From assembly GCA_012270525.1 (NCBI GenBank), contig JAAXIE010000086.1, forward strand, positions 1-13,751: a stretch of DNA of 13,751 nt, in the 5' to 3' direction. The notes below the pieces were generated by a model. The model saw only the letters and a program-made list of their open reading frames with translations. It was not told the DNA's origin and did not search any database. Within the stretch, counting starts at the first letter, position 1. Each line of letters opens with the position of its first letter. This document shows, in pieces, positions 6,860-12,447 of the stretch. This stretch comes from Dehalococcoidia bacterium (GTDB lineage: Bacteria > Chloroflexota > Dehalococcoidia > UBA3495 > JAAXIE01). The position numbers and the translations under genes are program-made.

Positions 6860-6996
6860 ATGATCCCGCTCACACATTGAGGGATGCCAAATGGGCAAAC
6901 ACGCATAAGCAAACGGAATCGGACACTCGGCAGCGTTGCCCAGTAGTCAGGGCCATAAGACCCCTAGAAGGTGGAGTTTTCCAGGCCAAGGGGTAA
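6856..6996 (+). CDS. Small hypothetical ORF, third in the methyltransferase module
   Basis: 46 aa, hydrophilic, starting MNDPAHTLRDAKWANTH and ending in GGVFQAKG. Its ATG overlaps the TGA of the small membrane protein (ATGA), and GGCAGGA lies a few bases upstream, so it has proper translation signals. No family is recognised and the coding character is weak. It may be a real short gene or a chance frame after the last module gene. Confidence 0.35.
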   Translation: MNDPAHTLRDAKWANTHKQTESDTRQRCPVVRAIRPLEGGVFQAKG

Positions 6997-7022
6997 CTCG
7001 TCGCTTCGCGCAGGAATGCAGT

Positions 7023-7051
7023 TTGTGTCGGTGAGGGAGGCGGGATATAAT
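7023..7051 (+). promoter_or_regulatory. Promoter of the MFS transporter region
   Basis: TTGTGT (7023-7028), a 17-bp spacer and a perfect TATAAT (7046-7051). The predicted start at about 7058-7059 coincides with the ATG at 7059, which would give a leaderless mRNA beginning with a 22-codon frame. Confidence 0.6.
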
Positions 7052-7058
7052 CCTGCCG

Positions 7059-7127
7059 ATGACAGACGACTGGCAGCGGATGTTCCTCCGGCAGTTCTCA
7101 TCCCTCGGTGAGAGGGCTTCTTGGTAG
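7059..7127 (+). CDS. 22-codon leaderless ORF overlapping the MFS start
   Basis: The ATG lies 7 nt after a perfect -10 box and encodes MTDDWQRMFLRQFSSLGERA plus Ser-Trp, then TAG at 7125-7127. The end overlaps the TTG start of the transporter frame (7121), so the two could be translationally coupled. It may instead be the true N-terminus of the transporter cut off by a frameshift, since amphipathic starts of this kind precede the first helix in MFS proteins. The evidence does not separate these options. Confidence 0.35.
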   Translation: MTDDWQRMFLRQFSSLGERASW

Positions 7128-8401
7128 ACCAGGCGTTGCCGGGGGGCAGGGTTGGGCGGCCGGTTGCTTCGGGGCCATCGCCGCACCCGGTGATGGCGGG
7201 CAGCATCATCGGCTCCCACACCATCGAGCATATCTATGCCCGTGGGTTCCTGGTGCTGCTCACGGAGATCCACGAGGTGCTGGGACTGGCCCCATTCCAG
7301 ACCTTCCTTCTGGATGGGGTGCGCTCCCTGGCCGCTGGGGCTACGGCGATGTCCACGGGTCTGCTGGTGGACATGTTCCAGCACCGCATGGGGCATGTGC
7401 TGTGGATGGCGATGGCCCTCATGGGGGTGGGTTACCTGCTGGTGGGGCTGTCGGCCACCTATTATGTCATTCTCGTCTCCATTATGGTGGCTTCGGCGGG
7501 CAGCGCGCTGTGGCACCCGCCGGCAATGGCAGTGTTATCGCAGATGTATCCCTCGCGACGGGGCCTGCTGATGGCCCTGCACCGTTCCACGGGCAACGTG
7601 GGAGAGGCGATCGCCCCGATCATCGTGTGGGCCCTGCTGCTGGTGCTGAACTGGCAGGGGGTGGTGATGGCTGGAGTGCCGATGATCGCCATCATCGCGC
7701 TGCTCATCTTCGTGTTCATGCGGAACGTGGGAGGCCCTATACCGGAGCGGCACCTGCGAGCTTTCCGATACAACCTCAGGCGGAAGGGCGTCCCCCTGGC
7801 CCAAGCCCTGCGCAGCAGCGGGATGATCAGCCTGCTGACGGTCAACGCGATTCGCGGGGTGGGGGACCGGGCCCTGATACTGGGGATACCGCTGTATCTC
7901 AAGGACGAGATTGGCATGGAAACGGGCTGGATAGCGTTCCACGTGGCCCTGTTCACGGCACTGGCGATAGTAGCCGGACCGGTCATCGGAGGGGCGTCGG
8001 ACCGGTTCGGGCGGAAGCCTTTGATAATTCTGGTGATGGCGGGTTCGGTATTCGCGCCGGTGTGGATGGCCATGGCTGGCGAGGGTATCGGCTTCACGGG
8101 AGCGGTAGCCCTGTTCGGAGTATTCCTGTTCTCGGTGAACTCTCTGACCCAGGCGGCAGCGTTGGATTTGGCAGCGGACCACGGGTTGGAAGGGAGTGCG
8201 GTGGGGCTGATGTGGGGACTGGGGACGTTCGTGGGCTTCGGGGCGTCGCTGGCTTCGGGTGCACTGGCGGGCTGGAGTTGGGAGGCGGTCTTCTACTTCG
8301 CGGCGGCCAGCTTCGCGGTGGGGACGGTGGTATCGCTGGTGGTGCCGCAGACGGGCTTGCGGGCGGAAGGCCCGGTTACGTCGAGCGCGGCGACCAGATA
8401 A
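7121..8401 (+). CDS. Major facilitator superfamily transporter (fosmidomycin-resistance-like)
   Basis: 426 aa from the TTG at 7121, with GAGAGGG 5 nt upstream; an in-frame TGA at 7109-7111 blocks any earlier start. The first 24 residues are Gly/Pro-rich and not helix-like, so initiation at GTG 7190 or ATG 7193 (MAGSIIGSHTIEHIYARGF) is possible but lacks a ribosome site. About 12 hydrophobic segments follow in two halves, with a cytoplasmic basic loop near the middle (RYNLRRKG). The MFS signature GGASDRFGRKPL opens the second half. SAGSALWHPPAMAVLSQMYPSRRG and HRSTGNVGEAIAPI resemble the Fsr-type group of drug/metabolite exporters. The substrate cannot be told from sequence. It has its own promoter and is not obviously part of the methyltransferase module. 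Confidence 0.85.
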   Translation: MVDQALPGGRVGRPVASGPSPHPVMAGSIIGSHTIEHIYARGFLVLLTEIHEVLGLAPFQTFLLDGVRSLAAGATAMSTGLLVDMFQHRMGHVLWMAMALMGVGYLLVGLSATYYVILVSIMVASAGSALWHPPAMAVLSQMYPSRRGLLMALHRSTGNVGEAIAPIIVWALLLVLNWQGVVMAGVPMIAIIALLIFVFMRNVGGPIPERHLRAFRYNLRRKGVPLAQALRSSGMISLLTVNAIRGVGDRALILGIPLYLKDEIGMETGWIAFHVALFTALAIVAGPVIGGASDRFGRKPLIILVMAGSVFAPVWMAMAGEGIGFTGAVALFGVFLFSVNSLTQAAALDLAADHGLEGSAVGLMWGLGTFVGFGASLASGALAGWSWEAVFYFAAASFAVGTVVSLVVPQTGLRAEGPVTSSAATR

Positions 8402-8422
8402 TCGACTAGATAACAGGCGCCG

Positions 8423-8445
8423 GAGGTCGGGGTGGGTTGGACCTC
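8423..8445. terminator. Possible bidirectional terminator between convergent genes
   Basis: GAGGTC (8423-8428) and GACCTC (8440-8445) form a 6-bp stem with an 11-nt loop in the 64-nt gap between the MFS stop and the hydrolase stop. Only a short TTCT follows on the plus strand. It is the best stem in the gap but weak. Confidence 0.3.
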
Positions 8446-8465
8446 TTCTAGGCAGTGTCGCTGGG

Positions 8466-9392
8466 CTAGGCGTCTTCCAATGCTGACTCGTCGGCGGGCG
8501 GTAGCTGCAACTGGGCCAGCCAACGCAGAATCACCTCGCTGGTCTCTTCCAGTTTGTCGCGGTAGAAGTGGTTGGCACCCTCAATGACGTGAGCCTCGCG
8601 TTGCGGGCTGTTGGTGGCAGCTTCCACGAGAGGAGCGGCCACGTCGCGTATGTGGGCTCGACGCTCGCGACTGCCGCCAAGGGCGAGCAGGGGAACGTGC
8701 AGCCCATCGGCCAGGGCCATGATGTCGTATTTCTCCTTGGGGCCCATCTTGCCTATGTAGTTGGCGGCACTGAAGATGTGGTCGACGGGGAACTTGACGT
8801 CCATCAACGTTCCGGGCCGCCGGTCCTTCACCAGGGAATCGGCCTGTTCATAGTAGGACAGGAATTCCTCGCCCGACTCGGACTCAGCCAGGTAGGCGTA
8901 GGAGAGACGCGGGGCGGAGAGGGACACCACCGCCACGACGCGGGGGTCGGCGGCCCTGTGCTGGTAGTAGATGCCCTTGACGCCTCCGAGGCTGTGACCA
9001 ACGAGGGCGACCCTGGAGTAGCCCTGCTGTTCCAGCCAGCCGATGCAGGCCTTGATGTCGGTGCGGCACCAGTCCACGTCCTCGACGGTGGCGCCATACT
9101 GGCGCACGGGGCAACTGGGTCAACCGCGCCAACAGCACATGTCGGATTCGGGGTTTCTGGCCCACAGGGCGTCGTGACCGGTGTTGTCGAAGCAGGCCAC
9201 ACCGTATCCGCCATGGTTCAGGTGTCGGGCCAGTTCCACCAGCATGGGTTGGTAGAAGTTTCCGCCGACACCGTGAATCAGCAGAAGGGCTTCGGCGGCG
9301 CGGGATGGATCGGGTACCGCGGGGGGCTCCAGCCATATGCCGTTCAGGCGAAAATGATCGGTTGTGGTGGTATGGACCAAGTCTACTTCCAT
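8466..9392 (-). CDS. Alpha/beta hydrolase with in-frame UGA, probable selenoprotein
   Basis: 308 codons from the ATG at 9392, preceded by GGGGAG. The fold is clear: oxyanion loop LLIHGVGG, nucleophile elbow GHSLGG (S134), late Asp/Glu region and catalytic histidine in EGANHFYRDKL. Codon 91 is TGA (9120-9122), and the frame continues at full quality on both sides, with the halves matching the neighbouring paralogue. The local sequence is MCCWRG-U-PSCPV, a U-x-x-C redox-type motif with C86 and C87 close by, in an insertion of about 15 residues that the paralogue lacks. A SECIS-like hairpin starts 12 nt after the UGA. Ordinary termination would give a 90-aa fragment without the catalytic serine. 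Against selenocysteine: a simple GGA-to-TGA nonsense change cannot be excluded. Substrate unknown. It is the second gene of a two-gene unit. Confidence 0.75.
9088..9107 (-). promoter_or_regulatory. SECIS-like hairpin of the hydrolase UGA
   Basis: Minus strand, directly downstream of the UGA at 9122-9120: GCGCCA-GTA-TGGCGC is a perfect 6-bp stem, extended by G-U/A-C across one bulged base. The GUA loop starts at nt +21 after the UGA and its first base is G. Bacterial SECIS elements have a short stem-loop with the loop 16-37 nt after the UGA and G among the first two loop bases, so it fits. Confidence 0.6.
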
Positions 9393-9424
9393 AGATATCT
9401 CCCCGTTCCTGCGGAGGCCTGGGT

Positions 9425-10303
9425 CTATGCCCCCGCCGTGGGTTGCAGGTCGGGTTGGACCTGCAATTCTTCCAGCCATTGGAGTATCAGGTCGGCGGCT
9501 TCCTCGAAACGGCCGGCATGGGTATGGTCGGCTTTGTCCACTTCGGCCCAGTGGGTGGACGGGCTGTTGACTGCTGCTTGGGACACCTCGCGGGCAAAGC
9601 CAGCGAGCCTGGGATGGAGTTCCCGCTCACCGCTCAAGCAGAGCAGGGGCACGGTTATGCGATGGGCCAGCCGGGCGATGTTATACCGTTCGTCGGGACT
9701 GTACATATCGAGGTAGGTGGCGGCACTGAAGATGTTGTTTATGGGAAAGCGAACGTGGACGAGTTCGTGGGGTTTGCCCTCGTCGACCAGCTTCTGGAAG
9801 GACTCATAGGTCTGCAGAAATTCCTCGGCGAACTCGCAGGAGGCAAAGGTGGCGTGGGACAAGCGCACGGGAGAGGCAGAGATGACTGCGGTGACGCGGG
9901 GGTCGGGTTCAATGGCGGCGTAGTAGGCGGTTTTCACCGCACCGAGGCTGCGTCCCAAGAGGCCGACGCGGGGGTATCCGCGCTCTTCCAGCCAGTCGAT
10001 GGCGGCGCGGATATCATGGCGGCATCGATCGATGATTTCGAAGGCGTTGCCTTGGGGGCCGGTCTCACCGACCCAGACGGAGTCGTGACCGGCGGTATTG
10101 ATGGAGAGGCAGGGGTAGCCGTGTTCCTGGAGCCTCTGGGCGAAGTGGAGGAGGATTGGCTGGGCGAAACGCCCGCCGGAGCCGTGTATGAGGAGCCAGG
10201 CGTCGGCGAGACTGTTTACGGGTGCGGGAGAGGATGGATTGAAATAGGCCCCATCGAGCCGGATACCGTCACTGCTGACGGTGTGCATCAACTCCGCCTT
10301 CAT
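9425..10303 (-). CDS. Alpha/beta hydrolase, paralogue without UGA
   Basis: 292 aa from the ATG at 10303 (GAGGTG close upstream). The open frame continues another 132 codons upstream, but that part is low-complexity shadow across the promoter region. Motifs: oxyanion loop LLIHGSGGRFAQP, nucleophile elbow LLGRSLGAVK (S119, with Arg where His is usual), catalytic histidine region VDKADHTHAGRFEE. Segments such as FPINNIFSAATYL and LILQWLEELQVQP match the next gene (FPVDHIFSAANYI, ILRWLAQLQLP), so the pair arose by tandem duplication. At the place of the U-P-S-C insertion this copy has only the short loop GETGPQGNAFE. It ends 32 nt before the second hydrolase gene, and both are probably read from the promoter at 10347-10375. 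Substrate unknown; no signal peptide, so cytosolic. Confidence 0.85.
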   Translation of the reverse strand: MKAELMHTVSSDGIRLDGAYFNPSSPAPVNSLADAWLLIHGSGGRFAQPILLHFAQRLQEHGYPCLSINTAGHDSVWVGETGPQGNAFEIIDRCRHDIRAAIDWLEERGYPRVGLLGRSLGAVKTAYYAAIEPDPRVTAVISASPVRLSHATFASCEFAEEFLQTYESFQKLVDEGKPHELVHVRFPINNIFSAATYLDMYSPDERYNIARLAHRITVPLLCLSGERELHPRLAGFAREVSQAAVNSPSTHWAEVDKADHTHAGRFEEAADLILQWLEELQVQPDLQPTAGA

Positions 10304-10346
10304 CGACACCTCGGTGGAGGCCCCGCGATACCGGGGGCGTTGGGGT

Positions 10347-10375
10347 ATTGTACGGCTGGGGCTTGAACGCTGCAA
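10347..10375 (-). promoter_or_regulatory. Promoter of the hydrolase pair
   Basis: On the minus strand TTGCAG (10370-10375), 17-bp spacer, TACAAT (10347-10352, 5/6 match). Predicted start near 10340, giving a leader of about 37 nt. Confidence 0.5.
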
Positions 10376-10579
10376 CGTGCAGGGACACGGAGAGCGGGGG
10401 AACCGCCGGGCAGGTTGACTTACTTTGGAGTCGCTCTCTGTAATTCGGCTCGGCCGGTTGTCGTCAGTAATGACGGAGAGGGGAGGGAGAGGTACGAGAG
10501 ATGAGGGGCTGGCAATCGGGTGCGGGACTGCGGGGCGGCTCTGGATGGAAGCGTGGGAGTGCGGGGTTGCCATAACGCT
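10376..10579. other. Middle of the divergent hydrolase/trxB intergenic region
   Basis: The 394-nt space between the divergent starts contains the two promoters, the inverted repeat next to trxB and this middle part. Here the only structure seen is the perfect inverted repeat CGTCA-GTAA-TGACG at 10462-10475, a possible operator. No coding frame with credible composition was found on either strand. Confidence 0.4.
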
Positions 10580-10603
10580 CAAGGCTTGCATGGGAATGCC
10601 TTG
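10580..10603 (+). promoter_or_regulatory. Inverted repeat overlapping the trxB -35, candidate operator
   Basis: CAAGGC (10580-10585) and GCCTTG (10598-10603) are perfect inverted arms, with nested GCAT/ATGC inside. The right arm runs into the TTG of the -35 box, a typical place for a repressor or redox regulator. Confidence 0.4.
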
Positions 10604-10630
10604 ACACTGAAAAAACGGCTTCAATATAGT
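10601..10630 (+). promoter_or_regulatory. Promoter of trxB (and probably the MerB-like gene)
   Basis: A perfect TTGACA (10601-10606), 18-bp spacer and TATAGT (10625-10630, 5/6). Predicted start near 10637, leaving a leader of about 60 nt that ends in GGGGGAGGG before the ATG. It is the strongest -35 match in the window. Confidence 0.75.
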
Positions 10631-10697
10631 CGAAATCAATTGCAAGCTGGCTCCGAAGGCAAGAGCAGGCTTGAGAAAAAGGGGGAGGGTAGGGTGC

Positions 10698-11636
10698 ATG
10701 GCGACACAGGATGTTGACGTTGCGATTGTTGGCGGTGGGGCGGCAGGACTGTCGGCGGGTATCTACTGCTCGCGATACGGTCTGAGAACGGTGATTATCG
10801 AGAAGCTGGCGGGCGGTGCCCAGGTGATGAACACGGAGCGTATCGAGAACTATCCGGGCCTTCCCAACGGCATTCCTGGTGCGGAGTTCGGCCCCCTGCT
10901 CCAGGAACACGCCATGAAAGCAGGGGCCACCTTCAAGATGGCGGAAGCGAGCCGGGTGGGTCTTTCGGGGGACCACCGCAGCGTGTCGACAGATGACGGG
11001 GACGTGATGGCCAAGGCGGTGATCGTCGCGGCCGGTTCCAGCCTGCGGAAGCTGGGGATACCCGGAGAGGACGCCTACACCGGCAACGGGGTGTCGCACT
11101 GCGCGACCTGTGACGGGCCTCTGTACCAGGGGACCGTGGTAGGGGTGGTAGGTGGCGGAGATACGGCCGCCGACGAGGCGATCACGCTGACCAAGTACGT
11201 CGACCGGGTGATATTGTTCCATCGCCGGGACCGTTTCAGGGCGCAACAGGTACTGCAGGACAGGGTGCGGACCAACCCGAAGATCGAGACGGTGTGGAAC
11301 ACGGAGGTGCGCCAGATACTGGGGACCAATACGGTCACCAGCGTGCAGGTGCGGAACGTGGTCACCCGCCTCGACAACGAGGTGGACGTGGCTGGTGTAT
11401 TCGTCTGCATAGGCTTGGAGCCGAACTCTTCGCTGGTGCGGGATGTGGCGAAGGTGGACCGGGCTGGTCACATTGAAGTGGACGCCTGGATGCAGAGCTC
11501 GCGGCAGGGCATATATGCTGCGGGGGATATCCGGCAGGGGTCGGCAGGGCAGTTGATATCATCGGCGGGCGACGGAGCCACGGCGGCCATCGCCGCGCAC
11601 CGGTACATCTCCGGCATGCAGTGGACTCGACGCTAG
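10698..11636 (+). CDS. trxB: Thioredoxin reductase (low-molecular-weight, NADPH)
   Basis: 312 aa, the normal bacterial TrxB length. It passes electrons from NADPH through FAD and a disulfide to thioredoxin. Visible: FAD-binding GGGAAGLSAG (12-21), IENYPGLP, the redox pair C135-A-T-C138 followed by Asp, the NADPH-binding GGGDTAADEA, HRRDRFRA, and the C-terminal FAD segment GIYAAGDIRQ. No UGA; it is an ordinary Cys enzyme. The frame is open upstream to a TTG at 10671, but the ATG at 10698, 8 nt after GGGGGAGGG, is the better start. It is followed after 94 nt by the MerB-like selenoprotein gene on the same strand and is divergent from the hydrolase pair. It is therefore the likely source of reducing power for the selenol/thiol proteins around it, although TrxB is also a housekeeping enzyme. 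Confidence 0.95.
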   Translation: MATQDVDVAIVGGGAAGLSAGIYCSRYGLRTVIIEKLAGGAQVMNTERIENYPGLPNGIPGAEFGPLLQEHAMKAGATFKMAEASRVGLSGDHRSVSTDDGDVMAKAVIVAAGSSLRKLGIPGEDAYTGNGVSHCATCDGPLYQGTVVGVVGGGDTAADEAITLTKYVDRVILFHRRDRFRAQQVLQDRVRTNPKIETVWNTEVRQILGTNTVTSVQVRNVVTRLDNEVDVAGVFVCIGLEPNSSLVRDVAKVDRAGHIEVDAWMQSSRQGIYAAGDIRQGSAGQLISSAGDGATAAIAAHRYISGMQWTRR

Positions 11637-11649
11637 TGGAAGGCCTACT

Positions 11650-11702
11650 GGCAGGCTGCCGGGAGACTTCCTGATCGGGAGTCCTACGCCGGTCTAACCG
11701 GC
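11650..11702 (+). promoter_or_regulatory. Three consecutive hairpins ahead of the MerB-like gene
   Basis: In the 94-nt gap: GGCA-GGC-TGCC (11650-11660), GACTTCC-TGATC-GGGAGTC (11665-11683, 7 bp with one G-T), and GCCGGT-CTA-ACCGGC (11688-11702, perfect 6 bp). No U-run follows any of them and no promoter is evident. They could be an attenuator, an RNA processing or stability element, or partial terminators separating trxB from the next gene. Confidence 0.45.
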
Positions 11703-11730
11703 ACTACTCCAGTCGAGGGAGGCAGGAACG

Positions 11731-12441
11731 ATGACGACCAGCCCACAGACGTTGGACCGGGTGTTCGACCTGATCATGCGCAGTCTGGTGGACACCGGAG
11801 TAGCCCTGCACTACACGGAGTTGGCCCGGGGGATAGGGTGCAGTGCCGAAGAGGGCCGAAGGCTGCTCTACGACTTGTGCGCCACGGATTTTCCGGTCTG
11901 GCTTCATCCCGATACGGACTGGATCGCTTCGTTCCCGCCCTTCTCGAACATACCGACGCCCCACAAGATCACCATCGACGGCGAGCAAAAGTGGTTCGCG
12001 CAATGAGGGTTTGAGTCGCTGGCAGTCTGCTGGCTCTTCCCTGGCAAGACCGTCCACATCGAGACTCCGTGCTTGGACTGCAACGAGATGATTGTGATCG
12101 AGCACCGGGACGGTGAGGTGCTCTCGGCAAACTTCGATACGATCGTGGGCCATACCAATACGCCGTGGGGTACGCGGCACGAACACTGGGCCCTCGCTTG
12201 AGGGCAGATGCTCCTCTTCCGGTCGGAAGAGCACGCGCGGAACTGGCCCCACTACAACCCTGAATCGGCGCAAGGCACCATGCCTCTGGCGAGCTGGGTG
12301 GAGATGTTCAGCGTGGAGAGCATGAAACACATGCTGGACGGTGATTACATCTCGCGCTGGCAGCCGCGAAGGGCTGGCGAGCGGAACGAGGTGATGGACC
12401 GGTTGGGGAACCACGGCCCCTTCTGGAGGACGAACCGTTAG
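11731..12441 (+). CDS. MerB-like (alkylmercury lyase family) protein with two in-frame UGA, probable double selenoprotein
   Basis: 236 codons with GGGAGGCAGGA before the ATG. Residues 1-70 resemble the winged-helix N-terminus of MerB. Next come IPTPHKITIDGEQKWFAQ-U92-GFESL, matching MerB TPHxFTVDG...WCALDTL, and later HWALA-U157-GQMLLFRSEEH, matching the MerB C-x-x-H-x-x-FF segment. TGA codons at 12004-12006 and 12199-12201 therefore fall exactly where MerB has its two catalytic cysteines (C96 and C159 in the E. coli plasmid enzyme; spacing 63 there, 65 here). The third acid (D99) is E95, and C114 matches structural C117. MerB splits carbon-mercury bonds by cysteine attack. The tail GPFWR and WQPR are typical of the MerB-like family. 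Each UGA has a SECIS-like hairpin. No merA, merR or merT is nearby, so the true substrate may not be mercury. Confidence 0.82.
12018..12034 (+). promoter_or_regulatory. SECIS-like hairpin 1 of the MerB-like gene
   Basis: GCTGGCA-GTC-TGCTGGC: a 7-bp stem (two G-U pairs) with triloop GUC beginning at nt +19 after the UGA at 12004. Its core GCA-GUC-UGC closely resembles the apical GCA-GGUC-UGC of the E. coli fdhF SECIS. A lower GAG/UUC helix may extend it. Confidence 0.75.
12214..12231 (+). promoter_or_regulatory. SECIS-like hairpin 2 of the MerB-like gene
   Basis: CTCTTCC-GGTC-GGAAGAG: a perfect 7-bp stem with tetraloop GGUC beginning at nt +20 after the UGA at 12199. The loop is identical to the SelB-binding loop of the E. 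coli fdhF SECIS. Confidence 0.78.
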
Positions 12442-12447
12442 CCGGAA

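Noticed and set aside
7108..8409. 433-codon frame overlapping the MFS transporter in another frame
   Set aside because: It is Gly/Arg-rich and has no hydrophobic helices; the transporter frame has clear MFS motifs.
8568..10366. Two long plus-strand open frames opposite the hydrolases (8568-9716 and 9443-10366)
   Set aside because: Both mirror the hydrolase genes; their sequences are Gly/Val-rich without motifs and their starts lack ribosome sites.
10464..11471. 335-codon minus-strand frame opposite trxB
   Set aside because: It is a His/Arg/Pro-rich shadow of a well-identified TrxB gene.
11731..12441. MerB-like gene as a simple pseudogene with two nonsense mutations
   Set aside because: Both stops are UGA, both fall on the MerB catalytic-cysteine positions, both carry SECIS-geometry hairpins, and the coding frame is otherwise undamaged.
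8466..12441. UGA reassigned to Trp or Gly genome-wide (alternative genetic code)
   Set aside because: TGA terminates queC, queF and the methyltransferase-HNH gene at family-typical ends, and the in-frame UGAs in the MerB-like gene match cysteine, not Trp or Gly, positions.
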